A stretch of 64,000 nucleotides of DNA from the NCBI RefSeq assembly GCF_002179965.1, contig NZ_NGUQ01000033.1, positions 1-64,000 of the forward strand. The letters are read 5' to 3'. Numbering within the stretch: the first letter of the stretch is position 1; each line of letters starts with the position of its first letter. The DNA is from Pandoraea sp. PE-S2T-3. Lineage in GTDB: Bacteria > Pseudomonadota > Gammaproteobacteria > Burkholderiales > Burkholderiaceae. Shown here piece by piece: positions 54,625-63,253 of this stretch. Below the pieces are notes generated by a model, which was not told where the DNA came from, did no database searches, and was given only the letters and a program-made list of their open reading frames with translations. The position numbers were made by a program, and so were the translations under genes.

Positions 54625-56715
54625 TTACATGCCGCAGGGTACCGGGCAATCGTTGCGCACGGTCAGATTGCGATAGCGTGCCAGCGCCCACAGCGGGAAG
54701 AACTTGCGATAGCCGTGATAACGCAGGTAGAACACGCGCGGGAAGCCCGTCGCCGTGTACAACTCTTCGTCCCACAGCCCTTCATCGTTCTGCGTGTTCA
54801 GCAGATAGTCGACGCCGCGCTTGGCCGCCGGGTCGTCCGCCTTGCCCGCCGCCATCAGGCCGAGCAGTGCCCAGGCCGTTTGCGACGACGTGCTCGGTGC
54901 CGCCTCATAGCCCTTGTATTCGAGCTTGTAGCTGTCGCCATCCTCGCCCCAGCCGCCGTCGGCGTTCTGGATCGAGAGCAGCCACTTCGCCGCGCGCGCC
55001 ATCACCGGATGCTCCGGTTGCATGCCCGCCGCTTGCAGACCGCACATGGCCGACCACGTGCCGTACACGAAATTCATGCCCCAGCGGCCATACCAGCTAC
55101 CGTCGGGTTCCTGATCGTCGAGGATGTACTTGAGCGCCAGATCGGCGGAAGCCTTGCGTTCCGGCGACGTCGGCAACTGCGCCAGCATCGACAGGCAACG
55201 CGCGGACACATCGACCGTCGGCGGGTCCAGCAACGCCCCGTGATCGGAGAACGGAATGTTGTTCAGATACAGATGGGTGTTCTCGGGCTCGAATGCGCCC
55301 CAGCCACCGTTGCTGCTCTGCATGCCGATGACCCACTCCGTGCCGCGATCGATTGCGTAACGCATCGCCTGCGACTTCGGGTCCGCTTGATCGACCTTGG
55401 CGCCATCGACCTTATCGAACTTGCCCGCCAGCTTCTCGTAGCGGTCCATCGCCATCGCCACCACGGCCGTGTCGTCCACGTCGGGGTAATGGGGATTGGC
55501 GAACTGGAACGCCCAGCCGCCAGGACGCACGTTCGGACGACGGGAAATCCAGTCGCCTCGCACGTCGAGAATCTGCAACGGGATCAGCCATTCAAGCCCC
55601 TTCCCCGCTTGCTCGATGGCGCGCTTGTCGCCCGTCTCCAGCAGCGCATGCGCCGAGAGCGCCGTATCCCACACCGGCGACAGACACGGCTGCACATACG
55701 TTTCGTCGTCGGCCGGCGTCACCAGCTTCTCGACCGACTTGCGGGCAATCGCGCGGCTCGGATGATCTTCCGGGTACCCGAGCACGTCATACATCATGAC
55801 CGAGTTGGCCATTGCCGGATAAATCGCACCCAGGCCGTCTTCGCCGTTCAGGCGCTCTTCCACGAACTCGACCGCGCGCTTGATCGACTTCTTGCGCAGC
55901 GACTTCGGGAAGTACGGATCGAGCGCACGCAGCACATGATCGACACCTGAGAAGAACGTGAACCAGAAACGGCTCTGATGCGGCGCGCGCTTGGGCGGGC
56001 CCACATCCTTGGGGCTGCCGATGAAGAGCTCATCGATGCCCACACCCTTGGGGTTACGCGCGAGCGGGCGCTTGGCCTGCAACACGAGCAGCGGCACGAT
56101 CACCGTGCGCGCCCAGTACGACACCTTCGAGAGATGGAACGGGAACCACTTCGGCAGCAGCATGATCTCGACCGGCATCATCGGCACTGCCTTCCATTCG
56201 AGCACGCCGTACAGCGCCAGCAGAATGCGCGTGAACACGTTCGAATTCTGCGCACCGCCGCGCGAGATGATGGCCTCACGCGCGCGCACCATGTGCGGCG
56301 CGTCGATCGGCTCACCGATCATCTTGAGCGCGAAGTACGCCTTCACGCTCGCGCTCATGTCGAACTTGCCCTGATGGAACAGCGGCCAGCCGCCATGCTC
56401 GCCCTGAATACGGCGCAGATAGACGGCGATCTTGGCTTCGAGTTCGGCGTCGACCTTCTCGCCCAGATGGTGGCGCAGCAGCACATACTCGGCCGGAATC
56501 GTCGAATCGGCTTCGAGTTCGAACAGCCAGTGACCGTTGTCCTGTTGCAGATCGAGCAGGGCCGTGATCGAGCGATCGATACCCGTCTCGAGCGTTTGCG
56601 TCGCCATTGCCGTGCTCACCTTCTGGGCAAGTTCGGTATGCAGTTTGAGGTCCACTGCGGTAGCAGTGGCCGTGCGTCGAGCTTCCTTCTCGGAAGCGTC
56701 GCGAATCGTATCCAT
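54625..56715 (-). CDS. shc: Squalene-hopene cyclase
   Basis: A 696-residue monotopic membrane enzyme that folds squalene into hopene. The catalytic DxDD motif is PDVDDTAVVAM (about 409-419). Several QW repeats are present, including LQQDNGHWLFELE near the start and QNADGGWGEDGDS later. The N-terminal 40 residues (Ala/Thr-rich) are variable. The gene sits in tandem with hpnE and hpnD and has AAGG before the ATG. Length is slightly above the usual 630-680. Confidence 0.96.
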   Translation of the reverse strand: MDTIRDASEKEARRTATATAVDLKLHTELAQKVSTAMATQTLETGIDRSITALLDLQQDNGHWLFELEADSTIPAEYVLLRHHLGEKVDAELEAKIAVYLRRIQGEHGGWPLFHQGKFDMSASVKAYFALKMIGEPIDAPHMVRAREAIISRGGAQNSNVFTRILLALYGVLEWKAVPMMPVEIMLLPKWFPFHLSKVSYWARTVIVPLLVLQAKRPLARNPKGVGIDELFIGSPKDVGPPKRAPHQSRFWFTFFSGVDHVLRALDPYFPKSLRKKSIKRAVEFVEERLNGEDGLGAIYPAMANSVMMYDVLGYPEDHPSRAIARKSVEKLVTPADDETYVQPCLSPVWDTALSAHALLETGDKRAIEQAGKGLEWLIPLQILDVRGDWISRRPNVRPGGWAFQFANPHYPDVDDTAVVAMAMDRYEKLAGKFDKVDGAKVDQADPKSQAMRYAIDRGTEWVIGMQSSNGGWGAFEPENTHLYLNNIPFSDHGALLDPPTVDVSARCLSMLAQLPTSPERKASADLALKYILDDQEPDGSWYGRWGMNFVYGTWSAMCGLQAAGMQPEHPVMARAAKWLLSIQNADGGWGEDGDSYKLEYKGYEAAPSTSSQTAWALLGLMAAGKADDPAAKRGVDYLLNTQNDEGLWDEELYTATGFPRVFYLRYHGYRKFFPLWALARYRNLTVRNDCPVPCGM

Positions 56716-56743
56716 GACAGTCTTGCCTTTTCAACCGGCCGTA

Positions 56744-57997
56744 TCAGGCCGGGCTCAGTAAATCGGCGGCGCGGTTGCCGCTTCGCAACGCGCCCTCGAT
56801 GGTCGCTGGCAGGCCGGTGGCCGTCCAGTCGCCGGCGAGCAAGAGATTGCGCCAGCGCGTCTTCGCCGCAGGGCGGCGTTTGTCCTGCGCCGGCGTTGCC
56901 GCAAACGTGGCGCGCTTCTCGCGCACCAGTTGCCACACCGGCATCGGCGTGGACGGCACCTGACACGCCTTCGCCACCTCTTCCCAGATGCGCAGCGCGA
57001 GCGATTCACGCGACTCATCGAGCAGATGGTCGGCGCCGCTGATCGTCACCGACAAGCGGTCTTCGAACGCGAAAATCCAGTCACTCACACCGTTCACCAC
57101 ACCGATCATCGGCGGGCAGCCCGGCGGGGGCGTCACCTGAAAATGCGCGTTGACGATGGCGCGGTACTCGTCCGGCGTCGTCAACTCAGGCACCAGCGAG
57201 GCCGCCACATTCGGCGGCACAGCCAGCACGACAGCATCGTCCGCGCCGAGCATTTCCGGGCCGTCGCCGAAATCGATCGATTCGACCCGGCTGCCGTCGC
57301 CCGAGTAGGCCAGCGCACGCACGCGGTGCTGCATCATGACTTGCGCGCCCTTCGCTTCCAGATACGCCAGCGCCGGGTTGACGAACGACACGTCGAGCCC
57401 GTCGCTCGCAATCAACGGATGGCAGGCTTTGCCGCCCGCCGCGAGCGTTTCGCGAATGACGGCAGCGGCCATCTGCGCCGAACCTTCTGCCGGATCGGCG
57501 TTGAGCACGGCCAGAAACAGCGGATGAATCAGCCGCTTGTACAGCGCCGGCGGGCAGTTCATCGCGTCGGTCATCGTCGCGTCGGGGCCGGCACGCAGCA
57601 GCGGCGCGAGCGACAGATAATCCGACCACTTCGTGCCCGGTACGCGCGCGCTCTTGTCGAAGATCCACCACGGCAGGCGGCCTTCGGAGAGCCGCACCGT
57701 CCAGCGCTCCTCGCTATCGAGATCGACAAAGGCGAATTCGGCGCGCCCGGGGCCGGTCAGCGTGTGCTCCGAGCCGATCGTGCGGGTGAACTCACGCATG
57801 GTCGTATTGCCCGAGAGCACCAGATGGTTGCCGTTATCGATCACGGCGTTCAGCGTGCGATCGAAGTACGACCGGCAACGTCCGCCCGCCTGCGGTGCGG
57901 CTTCGTGCAGCACGACCGGCACGCCGCGCGTGGCAAGTCTTACCGCGGCGGCCAGGCCTGCGAGGCCGGCGCCGATGACATGAACCTTGCCCGCCAT
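56744..57997 (-). CDS. hpnE: Hydroxysqualene dehydroxylase HpnE
   Basis: A 417-residue FAD-dependent amine-oxidase-fold enzyme that reduces hydroxysqualene to squalene. The dinucleotide motif is VIGAGLAGLAAAVRLATRG (about 6-24) and the C-terminal FAD motif is LLLAGDWTATGLPATIEGAL (about 389-408). The ATG overlaps the hpnD stop by one base (TGATGG on the minus strand), so the two are coupled. It completes the hpnC/D/E route from farnesyl diphosphate. Confidence 0.93.
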   Translation of the reverse strand: MAGKVHVIGAGLAGLAAAVRLATRGVPVVLHEAAPQAGGRCRSYFDRTLNAVIDNGNHLVLSGNTTMREFTRTIGSEHTLTGPGRAEFAFVDLDSEERWTVRLSEGRLPWWIFDKSARVPGTKWSDYLSLAPLLRAGPDATMTDAMNCPPALYKRLIHPLFLAVLNADPAEGSAQMAAAVIRETLAAGGKACHPLIASDGLDVSFVNPALAYLEAKGAQVMMQHRVRALAYSGDGSRVESIDFGDGPEMLGADDAVVLAVPPNVAASLVPELTTPDEYRAIVNAHFQVTPPPGCPPMIGVVNGVSDWIFAFEDRLSVTISGADHLLDESRESLALRIWEEVAKACQVPSTPMPVWQLVREKRATFAATPAQDKRRPAAKTRWRNLLLAGDWTATGLPATIEGALRSGNRAADLLSPA

Positions 57998-58845
57998 CAG
58001 AAAACCATCTGCCGCAGCAGCATCAGAATCAAACGCCAGCGCGGCACACGCACGCGCTCACGCGGCGCGGCAAAGCCGCGCGCAATCAGTTTGTCGAGAA
58101 TCGCGCCATAGGCCTTGGCCATCACCGCCGGGGCGATGACCACACGGCGCGGGTGACGCGCCATGATCGCGCGCGCCTTCGCGTAATGTTCATGCGCCTG
58201 CGCCACGAGCGGCGCACAAGCCCGGTCGAGCCGGGCGTCGGCCATCATCGCAGGCGTGGCGTTGACGATACCGGCTTCTGCCAGCGTCTCGCGCGGCAGG
58301 TAGACGCGGCCGATGGCGGCGTCTTCGTCGATATCGCGCAGGATATTCGTCAGTTGCAGGGCACGGCCTAGGTGGTACGACAGGTCGATCCCTTCCTGCT
58401 CGGGCATGCCAAATACCTTGACCGACAGACGGCCGACGGCACTCGCCACGCGATCGCAATAGAGATCGAGGGTCGGCAGATCAGGCGCAACGATGGGACC
58501 GCACGCGTCCATTTCCATGCCGTCGATGACAGCCAGAAAATCGTCGTGCTTCAGGTCGAATTGCTTGACCACGCGTGCCAGATTGGCGAGCGAGGGCGCG
58601 GGACGGCCTTCGTAAAGGTCGGCCAGATCGCGGCGCCAGACCGCCAGACGCGCCATGCGGCTCGCCGACGTGTCTTCGCCGTCGTCGGCAATGTCGTCTA
58701 CGGCGCGGCAAAAGGCATAAATCTCGAACATGCCTTCGCGCTGTGCGGGCGGCAAAATACGCATCGCAGCATAGAAGCTGCTGCCGGACGCCACACGTGC
58801 GCTGCTTTGCTCAGGCGAAATTTCGATCGGTTCGGCGACGCTCAC
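57997..58845 (-). CDS. hpnD: Presqualene diphosphate synthase HpnD
   Basis: A 282-residue class I prenyl synthase that condenses two farnesyl diphosphates. The first Asp-rich motif is YAFCRAVDDIADDGED (about 40-55) and the second is NILRDIDEDAAIGRVYLP (about 166-183). The start is a GTG at 58845 (VSVAEPIEIS) with GAGGAG just upstream; farther in-frame starts give an unrelated leader. It is divergent from hpnC with 336 bp between them. Confidence 0.94.
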   Translation of the reverse strand: MSVAEPIEISPEQSSARVASGSSFYAAMRILPPAQREGMFEIYAFCRAVDDIADDGEDTSASRMARLAVWRRDLADLYEGRPAPSLANLARVVKQFDLKHDDFLAVIDGMEMDACGPIVAPDLPTLDLYCDRVASAVGRLSVKVFGMPEQEGIDLSYHLGRALQLTNILRDIDEDAAIGRVYLPRETLAEAGIVNATPAMMADARLDRACAPLVAQAHEHYAKARAIMARHPRRVVIAPAVMAKAYGAILDKLIARGFAAPRERVRVPRWRLILMLLRQMVF

Positions 58846-59181
58846 GAGGCTCCTCGTCGTGCAGGGGAACAGGGTGACACCACTGAAAAACCCAGGGGAT
58901 TCTTGCAAACCCGGAAGTATACCGGGGATTGGCGTGACTTTCCCGCCAGGATTGGGAACGATAGCATAGAATCTCGGGGCGTTCGGGGGAGGCCCGATGG
59001 CTGAAAATCGCCCCACAGCCCTGATTTCCCGACGTTTTTTGACAATTGCGTCAGTTGGCGCGCCGCTGGCCGAACGGTGGCCGGCCCGGCACAATCGTTA
59101 TCCCAGCATTCGCAACAATCGTGGCGGCGGTCTTCCTTTGGCAGACACCCCTCGATTTGCCACAATTGCCTCACCAGCCCG
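58846..59181. other. Divergent promoter region between hpnD and hpnC
   Basis: A 336-bp gap that must hold both promoters. A TAGAAT -10-like hexamer lies at 58967-58972 on the + strand, but no -35 fits at 16-18 bp. No operator palindrome or RNA gene was recognised. Confidence 0.5.
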
Positions 59182-60048
59182 ATGACTTCCGACGCCAAGA
59201 TCGAGCATTACGAAAACTTCCCCGTCGCCAGTGTCCTGCTGCCGCGCGAAATGCGCGCGCCGGTCGGCGTGATCTACAACTTTGCCCGGACCGCCGACGA
59301 CATCGCCGACGAGGGCGACGCGACCAACGCCGAGCGTCACGCCGGGCTGGCCGCCTATCAGGCTGAACTCGACAAGATCGCCGCCGGCGTGCCCACGTCG
59401 CCCGACCAGCCGCTGTTCGCCGCGCTCGCGCAGGTGATCGCCGAGCACAAGCTCTCGGTGCAGCCGTTCTCCGACCTGCTCTCGGCCTTCGATCAGGATA
59501 TCGAGGTCAAGCGCTACGCCACCTTCGCCGACCTGCGCGACTACACGCGCCGCTCCGCCGACCCGGTCGGGCGCATCATGCTCGGTCTGTTCAAGCTCGA
59601 CACGCCCGAGAACATTGCCTGCTCCGACGACATCTGCTCGGCGCTGCAACTGATCAACTTCTGGCAGGACGTCGAAGTCGACTGGCGCAAGGCGCGCGTC
59701 TATCTGCCGCAGGACGACATGGCACGCTTCGGTGTCACCGACGCCGATATCGACGCGAAGACGCTCGACGATCGCTGGCGCGCGCTGATGCGCTACGAAG
59801 TGGATTTTGCCCGTCGCATGATGCTGCGCGGCGCCCCCCTCGCCAACCGTGTGCCGGGGCGCTTCGGACTGGAGCTTTGCTGTGTGGTCCATGGCGGCCT
59901 GCGCATTCTCGACATGATCGAAGCGGCCGATTACGACGTCTTCCGCCACCGTCCGCAGTTGGGCAAGGGCGACGGCGTGCGCGTGTTCCTGCGCGGCCTG
60001 TGCATGAAGCTGAGCGGCCGCCCGCCCAAGGCACTCGCGACGGCCTGA
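59182..60048 (+). CDS. hpnC: Hydroxysqualene synthase HpnC
   Basis: A 288-residue squalene/phytoene-synthase-fold enzyme that converts presqualene diphosphate to hydroxysqualene. YNFARTADDIADEGD (about 32-46) and NFWQDVEVDWRKARVYLP (about 156-173) are the two Asp-rich motifs; HYENFPVASVLLP at the start is typical of HpnC. The ATG at 59182 has a weak ribosome-binding site. It acts between HpnD and HpnE, encoded divergently. Confidence 0.94.
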   Translation: MTSDAKIEHYENFPVASVLLPREMRAPVGVIYNFARTADDIADEGDATNAERHAGLAAYQAELDKIAAGVPTSPDQPLFAALAQVIAEHKLSVQPFSDLLSAFDQDIEVKRYATFADLRDYTRRSADPVGRIMLGLFKLDTPENIACSDDICSALQLINFWQDVEVDWRKARVYLPQDDMARFGVTDADIDAKTLDDRWRALMRYEVDFARRMMLRGAPLANRVPGRFGLELCCVVHGGLRILDMIEAADYDVFRHRPQLGKGDGVRVFLRGLCMKLSGRPPKALATA

Positions 60049-60058
60049 TCCCGTCCGG

Positions 60059-60081
60059 CACTGCCACGGTCTGTGGCAGTG
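60059..60081 (+). terminator. Hairpin after hpnC (weak terminator)
   Basis: CACTGCCAC and GTGGCAGTG arms with a 5-nt loop lie 11 nt after the hpnC stop. No T-run follows, so it may be only a 3'-end stabiliser. Confidence 0.4.
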
Positions 60082-60139
60082 GCACCATCGATCCGCGCTC
60101 CGTTGGCGCTTCTCCTGCGGCCACGCTTGCCCTAACGTG

Positions 60140-61240
60140 ATGCATTGGCGCGTCTTGCCTGAGGGACGACGCGCCCGCCTCTCACGTTCTGGAGCTTCGG
60201 AGCCGCGCGCCGTGAATCTGCCTGCCGCCCTACAACGTCTTGCGTCGCCACGGCGCGATACCCGTGGCAGTCACGGCGCGCCCACGCGCACGAACGCCGG
60301 TCTGATCTTCGCGATCGTCATCGTCATGTGGGGCGTGAACTGGCCGGTCAGCAAAGCGCTGCTCGCGCATGTCTCGCCTTGGTGGAGCACGGCATTTCGC
60401 TCGACCGTCGGCATGCTCACCCTCTTCATCATCTGCGCAGCGACCCGGCGGCTGGTCTGGCCCAAACGCGGCGACCTGCCCGTGATCCTGAGCGTCGGCC
60501 TGCTGCACATGACGGTCTTCTCGCTGCTCGTTGCCATCAGCCTGCAATACGTGAGCGCCGGCCGCTCGGCGGTGCTCGCCTACACCACGCCGCTCTGGGT
60601 CATGCCGGCGGCCCGCCTCTGGCTAGGTGAAGCGCTGACGCCACGCCGACTGGTCGGCATCGCCTTCGGCCTGCTCGGCATCGCGGTCATGTTCAACCCG
60701 CTGGCGTTCGACTGGCACGACCGTAATGCCGTCTTCGGCAACGCGCTCGTGCTCGCCTCGGCACTCGTGTGGGCCATCGCCATCGTCCACATGCGCGCGC
60801 ATCGCTGGGTCAACGGTCCGTTCGAACTGAGCCCATGGCAATTGCTGCTCGCGAGCGTGATTCTGAGCACGCTTGCCCTCCTCTTCGATGGCCCACCGCG
60901 CATCGCCGGCGTGACGGGATTTGCCGGACTGATGACGTATGGCGGCATCGTCGGTGGCGGTATTGCTTACTGGCTGGCAGGCGTGGTCACGCGGCAGTTG
61001 CCTGCGGGCGTCACCTCGCTCGGCCTGCTCGGCGTGCCCGTCGTCGGCACGCTCGCGTCCGCGTTCCTCCTGCGTGAATCGCTCGGGCTCGACGTCTGGC
61101 TGGCCCTCGCGCTCATCGTGGGCGGCATTGCACTGGGCACGGTATCGAAACCTCCGAGCGCAGCAAGCGCATCGAATGCACCGGGCACCTCCACCGATGA
61201 GCCCACTGCGACGCCATGCCGCACCGACCCCGCCACCTGA
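60140..61240 (+). CDS. EamA/DMT family transporter
   Basis: A 366-residue inner-membrane carrier with ten spans in two EamA repeats. IVIVMWGVNWPVSKALLAHV opens repeat 1, PLWVMPAARLWLGEALTPRR ends it, and GVPVVGTLASAFLLRESLGL ends repeat 2. Members export amino acids, sugars or drugs. The first 45 residues are hydrophilic and Arg-rich, so a start further down (GTG at 60212, GGAG upstream) is equally likely. It lies 91 bp after hpnC but has no evident link to hopanoids. Confidence 0.85.
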   Translation: MHWRVLPEGRRARLSRSGASEPRAVNLPAALQRLASPRRDTRGSHGAPTRTNAGLIFAIVIVMWGVNWPVSKALLAHVSPWWSTAFRSTVGMLTLFIICAATRRLVWPKRGDLPVILSVGLLHMTVFSLLVAISLQYVSAGRSAVLAYTTPLWVMPAARLWLGEALTPRRLVGIAFGLLGIAVMFNPLAFDWHDRNAVFGNALVLASALVWAIAIVHMRAHRWVNGPFELSPWQLLLASVILSTLALLFDGPPRIAGVTGFAGLMTYGGIVGGGIAYWLAGVVTRQLPAGVTSLGLLGVPVVGTLASAFLLRESLGLDVWLALALIVGGIALGTVSKPPSAASASNAPGTSTDEPTATPCRTDPAT

Positions 61241-61321
61241 TCCCGCTGCGCTTGACCCATCGCAAACGCCGTTCGTCGCAGGCATGACAGACTGCCCTCA
61301 CGCATGACGAATGGAACTGAC

Positions 61322-62515
61322 ATGAACGAGCAATGGCTGACGCTGGCCGGCCGCCGGCTGCTGCCGGTGGTACAGGGCGGCATGGGAATCGGCATCTCCG
61401 CGCACCGGTTGGCGGGCACGGTCGCGCGCAACAACGGCATGGGCACGATTGCGAGCATCGACCTGCGGCACCACCACCCCGACCTGCTGGCTCAGGTCGA
61501 AGGCACCCGCGACAAGGCGGCCATCGAAGCGGTCAACCTGATCGCACTCGACCGCGAAGTCCGCGCTGCCAAAGCACTTGCCGACGGCCACGGACTCGTC
61601 GCCGTGAACGTCATGAAAGCCGTGAGTGCTCACGCATCGCTCGTGCGTCAGGCGTGCGAGAGCGGCGCTGACGCCATCGTCATGGGCGCCGGTCTGCCGC
61701 TCGATCTGCCGGAACTCACGGCCGCGCACCCAAACGTTGCGCTCATCCCGATTCTGTCGGATTCACGCGGCGTGAGTCTCGTGTTGCGCAAATGGATGAA
61801 GAAAGGCCGTTTGCCCGACGCCATCGTCATCGAACATCCCGCCCACGCCGGTGGCCATCTGGGTGCATCGCGCATCGAAGACCTCGGCGACGGGCGCTTC
61901 TCGTTCGACCGTGTGCTGACCGAGTGCCGCGAGATGTACGCATCGCTCGGCATCGAGTGGGCGCGCGTGCCGCTGATCGTTGCAGGCGGCATTCATCGGC
62001 ATGAACAGGTGAAGCATTGGCTGGGGCAGGGCGCGGCGGGCGTGCAATTGGGAACGGCATTCGCCGTGACTGAGGAATCCGACGCCCATCCAGCCTTCAA
62101 GGAAGTGCTCGCTACCGCCCGCCCCGAAGACATCGCGGAATTCACCAGCGTGGCGGGTTTGCCGGCGCGCGCAGTCCTCACGCCGTGGCTCAAGCGCTAT
62201 CTCTCTCGTGAGACGGCATTGCAGGCGAAGGCGAAAGTGCGTCAGTGTCTGGAAGGCTTCGACTGCCTTCAGGCGTGCGGCTTGCGTGATGGCGTGGCCC
62301 GTATCGGCCAGTTCTGCATCGATCTGAAACTGGCGCAGGCCGTGCGCGGCGACGTGGCGCGCGGGCTGTTCTTCCGGGGACGCGATCCGCTGCCGTTTGG
62401 CGAACGCATCCGGCCCGTGGCGGACCTGATGCGCTACTTGCTGACCGGCGAGTCGCCTGCGGATGGGCCGGATGCCGTCGATGCGGCCGATGCCACGCCA
62501 GTCGCCATCGCCTGA
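61322..62515 (+). CDS. Nitronate monooxygenase / 2-nitropropane dioxygenase family FMN protein
   Basis: A 397-residue TIM-barrel flavoprotein. Main blocks: PVVQGGMGIGISAHRLAG (about 15-32), DAIVMGAGLPLDLPEL (about 115-130), IEHPAHAGGHLG (about 169-180), VPLIVAGGIHRHEQ and GAAGVQLGTAFAVTEES. It oxidises nitronates; related enzymes are enoyl-ACP reductases, but the HAGGH block and the late Cys-rich tail (QCLEGFDCLQACGL) point to NMO class II. The ATG at 61322 is preferred to 61304. Its 3' end overlaps the convergent gene by 82 bp. Confidence 0.88.
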   Translation: MNEQWLTLAGRRLLPVVQGGMGIGISAHRLAGTVARNNGMGTIASIDLRHHHPDLLAQVEGTRDKAAIEAVNLIALDREVRAAKALADGHGLVAVNVMKAVSAHASLVRQACESGADAIVMGAGLPLDLPELTAAHPNVALIPILSDSRGVSLVLRKWMKKGRLPDAIVIEHPAHAGGHLGASRIEDLGDGRFSFDRVLTECREMYASLGIEWARVPLIVAGGIHRHEQVKHWLGQGAAGVQLGTAFAVTEESDAHPAFKEVLATARPEDIAEFTSVAGLPARAVLTPWLKRYLSRETALQAKAKVRQCLEGFDCLQACGLRDGVARIGQFCIDLKLAQAVRGDVARGLFFRGRDPLPFGERIRPVADLMRYLLTGESPADGPDAVDAADATPVAIA

Positions 62516-63132
62516 CCGTTGCTGGTGCTGGTGCTGGTGCCGCCAGTGACGCTAGTGCTGCTGGCTCCGGCAGCGCCTGAAGTCCCGCTATTGCGCGCCG
62601 CAATTCGCTTGTCGAAGAAGGCGGCCAGCGCGGGATCGTTCACGCTCAGATCGAACTGCCGGTCATTGACCGCATTGAAATAGTTGTCGCAGAGATCCGC
62701 CTTGGCGCTCTCGGTCGTCTGATCGTCGATGCTTCGCGAGTAGACGGTGAACTGCCGCTCGACTAGCATCGGCAATTGCGTGCGCAGCAACTCGTCAAAA
62801 CTTTGCCGCGCCTGCGGGTCGGTGTAGGTTGCCTGCAACTCGGCGCGCACGCGGCGGCCTTCGAGCAAGTATTCGCGATGACGCGATTCCCACGCGCGTA
62901 GTGCTGCGTTGCCATGCGCGCGCGTTGCCTCGCCATACAGGCCGCATTTCTGCACCAGTTGTCCGAGCACCTGCCCCACGCCCTCGGGAGAGGCAATGGC
63001 GGCGCCCATAAGTTCGGCGTCGCTCTTGTATTGCGGCGGCTGCGCCCACACCGTGGATGCCTGTGCGAACACCGCTGCACCGACGAGCACGCTTGCGCAT
63101 GCCCGTCGCCATGACTTGCGTTGTCGAGTCAT
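62434..63132 (-). CDS. Uncharacterised exported protein
   Basis: A 232-residue protein with a Sec signal peptide (about 1-30, RACASVLVGAAVFAQASTVWA). The mature part is helical and Gln/Arg-rich (QYKSDAELMGAAIASPEGV; LRTQLPMLVERQFTVYSRSI), with two Cys that could pair, and ends in a Ser/Thr/Gly/Ala-rich tail from about residue 182. No family was recognised. The tail coding region overlaps the end of the nitronate monooxygenase gene. Start ATG at 63132; the periplasm is the likely site. Confidence 0.72.
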   Translation of the reverse strand: MTRQRKSWRRACASVLVGAAVFAQASTVWAQPPQYKSDAELMGAAIASPEGVGQVLGQLVQKCGLYGEATRAHGNAALRAWESRHREYLLEGRRVRAELQATYTDPQARQSFDELLRTQLPMLVERQFTVYSRSIDDQTTESAKADLCDNYFNAVNDRQFDLSVNDPALAAFFDKRIAARNSGTSGAAGASSTSVTGGTSTSTSNGQAMATGVASAASTASGPSAGDSPVSK

Positions 63133-63253
63133 TACCGGGTCATCAGGACGGCGTGCTTGGGTGGCCACGCTCTGGGAGATATCGCTTCGGCCGCGATTGA
63201 ATAACGGCATCTTAGCCGAAGTCGCGGGGCGCGTCCGGGAGGCCTCGCCAAGC